Positions 33,922 through 41,763 of a DNA stretch of 64,000 bases are shown here, piece by piece (position 1 is the first letter of the stretch; each line of letters begins with the position of its first letter). The DNA lies in the NCBI GenBank assembly GCA_049890195.1, contig JBMHBY010000004.1, positions 58,137 to 122,136 of the forward strand. The letters are read 5' to 3'. Source of the stretch: JAYQKL01 sp049890195 (GTDB taxonomy: Bacteria; Pseudomonadota; Alphaproteobacteria; RS24). The notes under the pieces were generated by a model that saw nothing but the letters and a program-made list of their open reading frames with translations, was not told where the DNA came from and made no database searches. The translations under genes and the position numbers were made by a program.

Positions 33922-34971
33922 ATGTTGAGTTTGCGTTCGCGTGGTCGACTCAAGAACAAACTGGTGGTGCCAGATGGTTTCAGGCAGCACCAAGCGCGTT
34001 TGAAAGAGCAATTGGAGGCTTTGCTTCCGGGCACATCACACCCGCTGCATGATGTTGCAGCACACCATTTTTCAGATCCAGGCAAGCTTTTGCGCGGCAC
34101 GACGGCCATGGCATGTGCCGAAGCGATGCATGTGGATGAAACCGCTGCCCTGCAATGGGCTTTGTCGGTTGAGCTGATGCACAATGCGTCCTTGGTGCAT
34201 GATGATTTGTGTGACGGAGATGAAACCCGCCGCAACCAGATGACGGTTTGGAAACTGTTTGGTAATCAGCAGGCCATTTGTTTCGGTGACTGGCTGGTCG
34301 CCAAAAGCTTTGATCTGGCGGCCCGGGCGGCGCAGAGCAGTGGCATGACATCTTTCAGTCTGGTCACCGGACTGGCGGCGCATATGGGGGTTTTGTCCTC
34401 CGGGCAGGCTTTGGAATTCGTTGCCACAACATACCCCGACTGGGAGGATTACAAAAAGGTTGTGCATGGTAAAACCACACCTTTGATTGTTGCGCCGGTT
34501 GAGGGGGCCATCCAAATGTCAGGCGGCAATGCCAATGATCAGGGCATTTCTGAGGCGCTTTCACGCCTCGGCCTGGCTTATCAGATATCCGATGACATCC
34601 GGAATATTCTGGGGACTGACGGTGCCCAGCATGCTGTGGGTGATTTGAAGCGTCGGGCGCCCAATGCTGTTATTGTCCTGTTTCGTGAGGTTTTGAAAAA
34701 CGGCAGCCTGACAGCTTTTGAAAACTGGCTGGCTTCCGGTCATGTCCATAATCTTGACCTGTGGCTGCGCGAGATCAAGGCTTCGACGGCCTTGAATTCT
34801 GCAGCTGCGGAAATTGAAGCATGTCTGGCCCATGTCGATGAGGCGCTGAACGACATGTCACCCGAACTTGTCTCCGTGTTGTCGCCCTTGATGTTTTTCC
34901 TTGCGGACTCCTGCATGCAGGCTACCGAGCAAGTCGCAGAAGCACAACGTAACATCAGGGCTGTTTCATGA
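33922..34971 (+). CDS. crtE: Polyprenyl diphosphate synthase (GGPP synthase)
   Basis: A 349-residue trans-prenyltransferase, first gene of the carotenoid/retinal operon. It should condense isopentenyl diphosphate with allylic diphosphates to geranylgeranyl diphosphate. The first aspartate-rich motif is intact (HDDLCDGDETRR; Asp94, Asp95, Asp98). The second motif reads YQISDDIRN, with Asn in place of the third Asp of DDxxD. The KLLR segment (GKLLRGTTAM) replaces the usual GKxxRP. These deviations suggest a divergent enzyme, yet the context with crtI and crtB fixes the role well. The ATG follows GGGAGG. The 136 bases upstream include the previous terminator and an A/T-rich stretch that should hold the operon promoter. 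Confidence 0.9.
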   Translation: MLSLRSRGRLKNKLVVPDGFRQHQARLKEQLEALLPGTSHPLHDVAAHHFSDPGKLLRGTTAMACAEAMHVDETAALQWALSVELMHNASLVHDDLCDGDETRRNQMTVWKLFGNQQAICFGDWLVAKSFDLAARAAQSSGMTSFSLVTGLAAHMGVLSSGQALEFVATTYPDWEDYKKVVHGKTTPLIVAPVEGAIQMSGGNANDQGISEALSRLGLAYQISDDIRNILGTDGAQHAVGDLKRRAPNAVIVLFREVLKNGSLTAFENWLASGHVHNLDLWLREIKASTALNSAAAEIEACLAHVDEALNDMSPELVSVLSPLMFFLADSCMQATEQVAEAQRNIRAVS

Positions 34972-36524
34972 AGCATATGGACGGGGATGATTTCGTGGAG
35001 GCTGAAGCCCTTTTGGGGAAGGGTCGTCAGGCCATTGTGATAGGTTCCGGCTTTGGGGGCATTGCCTCCGCCTTAAGGTTGCGGGCCATGGGCTGTGAGG
35101 TGACCTTGCTTGAGCGGCTGGACTGTCTCGGCGGACGGGCGCAGGTTTTTGAACGCGATGGTTTCCGTCATGACGCCGGCCCCACCGTAATCACAGCGCC
35201 CTTCCTGTTTGAGGAATTGTTCGATCTGTTTGGTGAGAAACTCGAAGATCATGCAGATTTTGTCTCCGTTGACCCGTGGTACAGGTTTTATTTTCCCGAT
35301 GGGCGGGAGTTTGATTACGGCGAGGATATGGATGCCTTCAAGCAGGCCATGGCTGAATTCAACCCCGGCGATGCGGACCGGTATGACGATCTGCTGGCGG
35401 ACTCAAAGGCGATCTTTGACATCGGGTTTGAGGAACTCGCGGATGAGCCGTTTCAGAGTTTTTCGTCCATGATGAAGCAGGCGCCGGCACTGCTGCGCCT
35501 GCGCAGCGACCGTTCCGTCGCGCAATTTGTCGGGCGCCACATCAAGGACGAGATGTTGCACCGCGCCCTGACCATTCAACCCCTGCTGGTCGGCGGCAAT
35601 CCGTATGACACCACCAGCATTTATTCCTTGATCCATTATCTTGAGCGCAAATGGGGTGTGTATTTTTGCATGGGCGGCACAGGCGCGCTGGTCACGGCGC
35701 TGGAAAAGCTGATGCACCGACATGGCATTGTCATTGAAAAAGGTGCTGACGTTGAGGAGATTGTCGTCACCGGACGCCGGGCCGGCGGGGTGCGCCTGAC
35801 CGATGGCAGGCAAATGTCCGCTGACATGGTGGTTTGCAATGCCGATCCTCCGGTCGTTTATGATCAGATGCTGCCTGGCCGGAGCAGTTTGGCCATGCCG
35901 GGGCGTCCCATGCCGGAAGCTTTAACGCAATATTCCATGGGTCTTTATGTGCTGTATTTCGGCACAACCCGCCAATACCCCGATGTCGCGCATCACACCA
36001 TCTGGCTGGGGCAACGGTATGAGGAGCATCTCAGGGACATTTTTGACCGCAAAATCCTGACTGAGGATTTTTCCCTTTACCTGCACCGTCCGACAGCTAC
36101 AGACCCCAGTTTTGCGCCGGAGGGGTGCGACAGTTTTTATGTTTTGTGCCCGGTGCCGAATTTGCAGGGTGATATTGACTGGGGCACGGAGGGCGCCAAG
36201 CTGCGTGACAGAATTGTTGCCGCCCTGTCCAGGACCATTCTGCCGGATTTGGAGTCCTCCATCTGTTCAGATTTCTGGATGGATCCAACGGATTTTCGCA
36301 ACCAGTACCGCTCCAAGCATGGTGCCGGGTTCTCGATTTCGCCCTTGTTCCGGCAGTCCGCATGGTTCCGCTATAAGAACCGTGACCCGCATGTCTCAAA
36401 CCTGTTTTTCGTCGGAGCCGGCACGCACCCCGGCGCCGGGATGCCGGGGGTCCTGACATCCGCGAAAGTGCTTGAAAACCTGTTGAAGCGCGAAGGCTTC
36501 CCTGCGGCGCAGGAGCCGGCATGA
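34968..36524 (+). CDS. crtI: Phytoene desaturase
   Basis: A 518-residue CrtI-type desaturase with the N-terminal FAD motif AIVIGSGFGGIASALRL, the following LLERLDCLGGRAQVFERDG and DAGPTVI segments, and the C-terminal FFVGAGTHPGAGMPGVLTSAKV. It introduces four double bonds into phytoene to give lycopene, at the membrane. The ATG overlaps the crtE stop (ATGA at 34968-34971) and its own stop overlaps crtB the same way, so these genes are translated as one coupled block. Confidence 0.95.
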   Translation: MKHMDGDDFVEAEALLGKGRQAIVIGSGFGGIASALRLRAMGCEVTLLERLDCLGGRAQVFERDGFRHDAGPTVITAPFLFEELFDLFGEKLEDHADFVSVDPWYRFYFPDGREFDYGEDMDAFKQAMAEFNPGDADRYDDLLADSKAIFDIGFEELADEPFQSFSSMMKQAPALLRLRSDRSVAQFVGRHIKDEMLHRALTIQPLLVGGNPYDTTSIYSLIHYLERKWGVYFCMGGTGALVTALEKLMHRHGIVIEKGADVEEIVVTGRRAGGVRLTDGRQMSADMVVCNADPPVVYDQMLPGRSSLAMPGRPMPEALTQYSMGLYVLYFGTTRQYPDVAHHTIWLGQRYEEHLRDIFDRKILTEDFSLYLHRPTATDPSFAPEGCDSFYVLCPVPNLQGDIDWGTEGAKLRDRIVAALSRTILPDLESSICSDFWMDPTDFRNQYRSKHGAGFSISPLFRQSAWFRYKNRDPHVSNLFFVGAGTHPGAGMPGVLTSAKVLENLLKREGFPAAQEPA

Positions 36525-37480
36525 CCACAGTCCGGGCCCATCAGCTTTCCCCTGAGGAGTTTTGGGCGCAAGGCGGCACGGGGACCATATTGGCCAAGCA
36601 CGGCAAGACGTTCAACTGGGCGCGCAGGTTTCTGGGGCAGGGACAGGGCGACAAGGCGGCACGGCTGTATGCCTTTTGCCGCTATCTGGATGACATTGCT
36701 GATGGCGATGTCAATGGCGGCTCGGCCGCCCTGACCAATATTCAGGACATGCTGGCGCAAAAACAAGCTGTTGATGATCCGGTTGTGGCGCAATTCATGG
36801 GCTTTGCCGAAGTCACAGGCATTGATTTCGCTGTTCTTGATGCGCTGTTGGACGGCTTGATTCAGGATCAATCCGTTGTCCTTCTCGACAGCCGCCGCGA
36901 TTTGCTGCGCTATGCCTACAGGGTCGCAGGCACGGTCGGCTTGATGATGTGCGATGTGCTCGAATGCGATGACCCGGAGGCCAAACCATTTGCCATTGAC
37001 CTCGGCATTGCCATGCAGCTGACGAATATCGCCCGGGATGTTCTGGCGGATGCGGAAATGGACCGCCGGTATTTGCCGGCAAGATGGTGCATGAATTTGC
37101 GCCCCATTCAAATCCGCATGGCGGGCAATGCCAGTGAGACGGAAAACCGCCTTTTGATTCAAACCGCCATGGAAGAAATCCTGGATATGGCGGAGGCCTA
37201 TTATGTGTCGGGTTTTCAGGGGCTTGCTTATCTGTCACCCCGGGCGCAGCTGGCGATTGGTGTGGCGGGACAGGCTTATCGGGAGATCGGTGAAAAAATC
37301 CGCCGAAATGGCTTCAGATTCTGGGAAGGTCGGATTGTTGTCACACCGGCGGAAAAGGTGCTGCGAAGCATTGACAGCCTGTCCTACTTCAAAAACCGTT
37401 TCGCCAAAACCGACTGTCATGACATGTCACTTCATGCTGATCTTGAGGGCTTGCCTTATGTTTCAAACCAACGTGCATAG
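36521..37480 (+). CDS. crtB: Phytoene synthase
   Basis: A 319-residue squalene/phytoene synthase family enzyme. The two Mg-binding motifs are visible: YAFCRYLDDIADGD near residue 55 and MQLTNIARDVLADAEMDRRYLP around residue 170. It joins two geranylgeranyl diphosphates head to head to form phytoene. The start overlaps the crtI stop (ATGA), and the crtY start lies 23 bases inside its 3' end. Confidence 0.95.
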   Translation: MTTVRAHQLSPEEFWAQGGTGTILAKHGKTFNWARRFLGQGQGDKAARLYAFCRYLDDIADGDVNGGSAALTNIQDMLAQKQAVDDPVVAQFMGFAEVTGIDFAVLDALLDGLIQDQSVVLLDSRRDLLRYAYRVAGTVGLMMCDVLECDDPEAKPFAIDLGIAMQLTNIARDVLADAEMDRRYLPARWCMNLRPIQIRMAGNASETENRLLIQTAMEEILDMAEAYYVSGFQGLAYLSPRAQLAIGVAGQAYREIGEKIRRNGFRFWEGRIVVTPAEKVLRSIDSLSYFKNRFAKTDCHDMSLHADLEGLPYVSNQRA

Positions 37481-38603
37481 CAACGGCAAAAATTACGCCA
37501 TTATCGGTGCCGGTGCCGGCGGGTTGACGCTGGCCCATCGTCTCAGCGAGGACCCGGACTGCAGCGTCACACTTATTGACCCGGCGTTTGACCGGCAAAA
37601 CCATATTTGGGGGTTTTGGGACAAGGGGGAAACCTATCTGGAAAGGGCGCGTAATCTGGCCTGTGGCAGCTGGTCCAACTGGGAAATCATCCACAAAAGG
37701 GAACCCGCTGTTCTGCGGGGGCGGAACTATGTATATCGGGCCGTGCAATCCAAAGATTATGAACAGTCTTTGTTGCGGAATCTGAGGACACGCCAAAATG
37801 TTATGTTTCATGTCACCAAAGTCTTGGAGGTCGTCGCTGAGGCGGAGCAGAGGAAACTGTTTTTGAGCAACGGTCTGCACCAGTCATTTGATGTGGTCTT
37901 CAACACCACCCCCGGAAGGCCGGTCACTACAATTTTTGACAAACCCTTGTTGCAGCATTTCCTCGGCTGGCATGTCGAATATGAGGAGCCTTGTTTTGAT
38001 GCTGGCAGCATCCGGTTGATGGACTTCCGTGTCACCCAGGACCAGGGCATCCATTTCATTTATCTGCTTCCATTCTCCAAAACCGAAGCCTTGGTTGAGT
38101 CCACAGTGCTGTCTGCTGAGCCTCTTGCGGAAAGCTGGTATCAGGAGAGGATCAGGGATTATCTCGCTTACCGGTTTGGTGATGACTATAGGATCCGCTC
38201 AACCGAACAAGGCATCATTCCGATGTCCAGACTGACCCCGAACTGGCGGCAGACGGCCATCGGGGTCGGTATGAGTGGCGGCGCGCTTCGGGCCTCCAGT
38301 GGTTATGCTTTTGCCCAGATGCTTGGCCAGATTGACCGTTTGGTCCTGTCTTTGCGTGGTGGCAGGTCAGATGTGACGGTGCAACCAACCATTGATCTGG
38401 CGGAACGCTGGATGGATGACGTGTTTTTGCGGGTTTTGAATGATTGTCCCAAACGGGCGCCGGGCATTTTTTACGCCATGGGCAAGAAACTCGACGGTGA
38501 TCAGTTTGCCGGGTTCATGCGCGGTCAGGCCCCCTGGAAAACCAGACTGAAACTTATCCGTTCAGTGCCCAAAATGCCGTTTTTACAAAAAGCTTTGGGG
38601 TGA
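37458..38603 (+). CDS. crtY: Lycopene beta-cyclase
   Basis: A 381-residue CrtY-type cyclase; the start ATG at 37458 lies inside the crtB gene (23-base overlap) and puts the dinucleotide motif YAIIGAGAGGLTLAHRL at residues 13-29, as expected. Other family segments are NHIWGFW, the GWHVEYEEPCFD segment and GIIPMSRLTP. It converts lycopene to beta-carotene, the substrate of Blh. A much longer frame opening at 37203 is a read-in within crtB and is not the start. Its TGA shares a base with the blh start (TGATG). Confidence 0.93.
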   Translation: MFQTNVHSNGKNYAIIGAGAGGLTLAHRLSEDPDCSVTLIDPAFDRQNHIWGFWDKGETYLERARNLACGSWSNWEIIHKREPAVLRGRNYVYRAVQSKDYEQSLLRNLRTRQNVMFHVTKVLEVVAEAEQRKLFLSNGLHQSFDVVFNTTPGRPVTTIFDKPLLQHFLGWHVEYEEPCFDAGSIRLMDFRVTQDQGIHFIYLLPFSKTEALVESTVLSAEPLAESWYQERIRDYLAYRFGDDYRIRSTEQGIIPMSRLTPNWRQTAIGVGMSGGALRASSGYAFAQMLGQIDRLVLSLRGGRSDVTVQPTIDLAERWMDDVFLRVLNDCPKRAPGIFYAMGKKLDGDQFAGFMRGQAPWKTRLKLIRSVPKMPFLQKALG

Positions 38604-39415
38604 TGATGGAGGCGGCGCTTTTCCCGTTACTGGTGATCACCCTTTTGGGGGTGCCGCATGGTGCCGCCGACGGGGTGTTTGCCGCACGTGCCAAACTGGT
38701 GTCATCCCCTCAGCAAAAGGCCTTTTTCTATACCGGTTATCTGGCCATCTCTGCGGCGGTCATTTTTGCCTGGTTGATGTTCCCGATGACCGGATTGATC
38801 CTGTTTTTGTCATTGTCGGTGGTGCATTTCGGTCTGGGCGATGCCAGGTCTTATCCTGATTGCCCGCAACCCTATCTGCGTGCATTTCTGCACGGCGGGG
38901 CGGTGATTCTGCTGATTCCGGTTTTTCATGCGGAAATGGTTTATCCTGTTTTCAGCGTGCTGGGTGGTCCTGAAATTCAAAGGGTTGAGGGCTATGTGAT
39001 GGCTCTGGGGGCGGTCTGGGGCGTGGCAATGTCGGCTTATACGCTTCTTTATGCATCAAAACGCACCGCATACGCCATGCCTTTGGCCGAGATAGCAGGT
39101 TTGGCGGCATGCTTTTATCTGTTGCCGCCGCTTTGGGGGTTTGCGGTTTATTTTTGTCTGGTGCATTCACCGCGCCATTTCTGGCGGCTGTTCCGGGACT
39201 TCGGGGCCGATGAAAAACCGGTGGCGGATATTATCCAAATCCTCACTTTGAGCGCGTTCACCATCACAGCCATTTTGGTGGCGGCCCAGATGTTGCCGGA
39301 TCTGGATTACGCCAATAATCTTCTGCGCAGCGTCTTTATCGGCCTGGCCGCGCTGACCGTCCCACACATGCTGCTGGTTGACGGGCTGCCGGTCTTGCGG
39401 CCGAAGCATAACTGA
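38603..39415 (+). CDS. blh: Beta-carotene 15,15'-dioxygenase, Brp/Blh family
   Basis: A 270-residue integral membrane protein with about seven helices. The Blh/Brp signatures are present: VPHGAADGVF near the N-terminus, SLSVVHFGLGD around residue 72, YFCLVHSPRHFW around residue 190 and PHMLLVDGLP near the C-terminus; the histidines coordinate the iron. It cleaves beta-carotene to two retinals. Three in-frame starts (GTG 38600, ATG 38603, ATG 38606) are possible; 38603 overlaps crtY by one base. Presence of blh normally implies a microbial rhodopsin, which must be encoded outside this window. Confidence 0.93.
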   Translation: MMEAALFPLLVITLLGVPHGAADGVFAARAKLVSSPQQKAFFYTGYLAISAAVIFAWLMFPMTGLILFLSLSVVHFGLGDARSYPDCPQPYLRAFLHGGAVILLIPVFHAEMVYPVFSVLGGPEIQRVEGYVMALGAVWGVAMSAYTLLYASKRTAYAMPLAEIAGLAACFYLLPPLWGFAVYFCLVHSPRHFWRLFRDFGADEKPVADIIQILTLSAFTITAILVAAQMLPDLDYANNLLRSVFIGLAALTVPHMLLVDGLPVLRPKHN

Positions 39416-39437
39416 AATGTTGCGGACCTGAGATGCC

Positions 39438-40478
39438 ATGGACGATTTTTCCGATATCCAAAACAGAAAAGACGGGCATTTGAAACTCGCGCTGGAGGCG
39501 GACAGCCAGTCCGCAGCCCCGACCGGTCTGGATCGGGTGCAGTTGACCCATCAGGCCCTGCCGGAACAGGCTTTGGCGGATGTCAGCACCACGACCAGCT
39601 TCATGGGGCGCGACATCAGCCTGCCTTTGATGATCGGGGCCATGACCGGCGGCAGCGCAAAAGGGGATGCCATCAACTGCCTGCTGGCGCGCCTGGCGGC
39701 GAAACACCAAATCCCTCTGGCTGTCGGCTCGCAGCGCGCCGCGCTGGAGGCGGGGAAATCCCCTGATTTGCGCAAACAAGCGGGGGACGCATTACTGATC
39801 TCAAACCTTGGGGGGCTTCAGCTGGCGGAGACCGGCGGTGTTGATCTGGCACGCCGGGCGGTGGACACACTGCAGGCGGATGCACTCGCCATCCACCTCA
39901 ACCCTTTGCAGGAGGCTGTCCAGCCTGAGGGTGGGGGTGACTGGCGCGGCGTCTTGTCGGCCATTGAGGAAACAGTCACCGCTTTGCCCTGTCCGGTCAT
40001 GGTCAAGGAGGTCGGAGCCGGTTTGTCCCGCCGGGTCATTGAGCAGCTTTATGCCGTCGGGGTGCGGTATGTTGATGTGGCCGGGCGCGGCGGCACCAAT
40101 TGGACGCGGATTGAGCAGAAACGCCTGCCGGCTTCTGCTGCCGGCACTTACGACCCGTTTCTTGAATGGGGGATCCCGACACTCGAGGCCGTCCAGCAGG
40201 CCCATGCCTCGCGCGGGCGCCTCAAGGATATGACCCTGATCGCCTCCGGCGGCATCCGCCATGGCCTCGATATTGTCCGCGCCCTTTGGCTCGGGGCGGA
40301 TATGACGGCCGCCGCCGGCCCGTTTCTGCACGCGGTGATGGACAAACCTGAAGCGCTTGCCGAGGCGCATTTTGACGCCCTGATGCAGCAGTGGCAGACC
40401 CAGATGAGGCTGGCCATGTTCCTGACCGGTGTGTCGGGTGTTCAGGCCATTCCGCAAATTGACGGCACTATCGCCTGA
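39438..40478 (+). CDS. fni: Type 2 isopentenyl-diphosphate delta-isomerase
   Basis: A 346-residue FMN-dependent isomerase (IDI-2). Family segments are TSFMGRDISLPLMIGAMTGG around residues 53-72, AVGSQRAALE, NPLQEAVQPEG and the FMN/phosphate-binding IASGGIRHGLD. It interconverts IPP and DMAPP and so supplies the crtE substrate; the reaction needs reduced FMN, NADPH and Mg. It follows blh by 22 bases within the operon. Inclusion of idi in rhodopsin/carotenoid gene sets is a known pattern in marine bacteria. Confidence 0.95.
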   Translation: MDDFSDIQNRKDGHLKLALEADSQSAAPTGLDRVQLTHQALPEQALADVSTTTSFMGRDISLPLMIGAMTGGSAKGDAINCLLARLAAKHQIPLAVGSQRAALEAGKSPDLRKQAGDALLISNLGGLQLAETGGVDLARRAVDTLQADALAIHLNPLQEAVQPEGGGDWRGVLSAIEETVTALPCPVMVKEVGAGLSRRVIEQLYAVGVRYVDVAGRGGTNWTRIEQKRLPASAAGTYDPFLEWGIPTLEAVQQAHASRGRLKDMTLIASGGIRHGLDIVRALWLGADMTAAAGPFLHAVMDKPEALAEAHFDALMQQWQTQMRLAMFLTGVSGVQAIPQIDGTIA

Positions 40479-40528
40479 ACCGATTGTCACGCAGTGTTTT
40501 CGGCCTATCTCGACATCAGGAGGTCGAC

Positions 40529-41332
40529 ATGAAACTCACACCCCAGCCCAAAAGCTTTGCCACCCGCGATGATTTGATCAATCATGTCGCGGCGTTGGCG
40601 AAACTTGACCGCTTGCCGGATCAATCTGAAAACCCGATGCCGGGTGGCCGCAGGGCGGCGCAGGCCCGGCTGTCGGAGATGGATGCTGTCGCCTATGGGC
40701 AGACGCGCAATCATCTTGACGGGCGTGTCACCCGCCTGTCGCCATATATCCGCCACGGCATTGTCACGCTGAATGAGGTCCGCAATCTGGCCCTTGACAG
40801 TGGTGCGGCGCCCAAACAGATCGAGAAATTCATTCAGGAACTGGGGTGGCGGGATTTCTGGCAGCGCATCTATGATGCTGACCCTGAATGCCTGTGGGGC
40901 GACATTGAGTCCTACAAAACCGGTTTTCAGTCGGGGGATTATGCCGACGACCTGCCGGAGGATGTCGAGCAGGGGGCCACAGGTGTGGCCTGCCTCGATC
41001 AATTCATTCAAACATTACGGGAGACCGGCTATCTGCACAATCATGCCCGCATGTATCTGGCCGCTTATGTTGTGCATTGGCGGCGGGTGAAATGGCAGGC
41101 CGGGGCCAAATGGTTTTTGAGCCATCTCGCTGATGCGGACCCAGCCAGCAACAACCTGTCTTGGCAATGGGTCGCCAGCACATTCAGCAACAAACCCTAT
41201 TTCTTCAACCTTGAGAATGTCGCCAAATTCACCGGCCCTGACATCAACACCGAACCGAAACACAATCTTCCGCTGGCCGCCTCCTATGAAGCGCTGGCGG
41301 AAAAGCTGTTTCCCTTTATGGAGGCCTCATGA
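40529..41332 (+). CDS. Stand-alone photolyase/cryptochrome FAD-binding domain
   Basis: A 267-residue protein consisting only of the helical FAD-binding domain of the photolyase/cryptochrome family. Conserved segments appear in the right order: VTRLSPYIRHGIVTLNEV (FAD phosphates), IQELGWRDFWQRI, TGYLHNHARMYLAAY (the HNRxRM active-site region) and DADPASNNLSWQWVAS followed by NKPYFFNLENV. The N-terminal antenna domain is absent here but is encoded as a separate protein by the next gene, overlapped by four bases. ATG 40529 follows AGGAGG. Light-driven DNA repair or light sensing are both possible; I recall short photolyase-like proteins being described, but not confirmed here. Confidence 0.88.
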   Translation: MKLTPQPKSFATRDDLINHVAALAKLDRLPDQSENPMPGGRRAAQARLSEMDAVAYGQTRNHLDGRVTRLSPYIRHGIVTLNEVRNLALDSGAAPKQIEKFIQELGWRDFWQRIYDADPECLWGDIESYKTGFQSGDYADDLPEDVEQGATGVACLDQFIQTLRETGYLHNHARMYLAAYVVHWRRVKWQAGAKWFLSHLADADPASNNLSWQWVASTFSNKPYFFNLENVAKFTGPDINTEPKHNLPLAASYEALAEKLFPFMEAS

Positions 41333-41763
41333 CCGGTCTGGTTGTTTTGAACGAGGACGCCCTGCGGGACACGCATCCGATTTTTTCGGCTGCCGGGCCG
41401 GACACACCCTGCGTCTTCATCTGGGATCCGGATTATTTTGCCGCCAACCATTGCGGCCTCAAACGGCAGGTTTTCATCTATGAAACGCTGTGCGAGATGA
41501 GGGTGGAGATTTATGCCGGTGCCTTCGCTGAATTGTTCCCCGCCCTTTTGGCGCAGTACAAGTCCGATCATGTTCTGGTGCCATATTCGGTGAACCCTGC
41601 GCTCAAACATCGGCATGACGCAATGGCCGAGGCGTGTGATTTAAGGCTTGTCCATGATGATAGGTTTGTCAGTGGCGAGGAGATAACGGATTTGAGGCGC
41701 TTTTTCCGCTATTGGAACAAGGCGAAAAAGGCGGCGTTTTCCTATAATGGGATGCGTGGCTAG
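41329..41763 (+). CDS. Stand-alone photolyase N-terminal alpha/beta domain
   Basis: A 144-residue protein resembling the N-terminal Rossmann-like domain of photolyases: alternating strands LVVLNEDAL, CVFIWDPDYF, a helix QVFIYETLCEM, the strand VEIYAGAFAELF and HVLVPYSVNPALKHRHDAMAEAC, ending RRFFRYWNKAKKAAF. It starts within the stop of the FAD-domain gene (ATGA at 41329-41332), so the two halves are co-translated and probably assemble. The order is reversed relative to the fused family. Whether it binds an antenna chromophore (8-HDF, MTHF) cannot be seen. Last gene of the retinal operon; its TAG shares a CTAG with the convergent photolyase stop. Confidence 0.75.
   Translation: MTGLVVLNEDALRDTHPIFSAAGPDTPCVFIWDPDYFAANHCGLKRQVFIYETLCEMRVEIYAGAFAELFPALLAQYKSDHVLVPYSVNPALKHRHDAMAEACDLRLVHDDRFVSGEEITDLRRFFRYWNKAKKAAFSYNGMRG

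Noticed and set aside
37203..37457. N-terminal extension of crtY within crtB
   Set aside because: This region is coding for phytoene synthase in another frame; the cyclase FAD motif sits at the right distance from the ATG at 37458.
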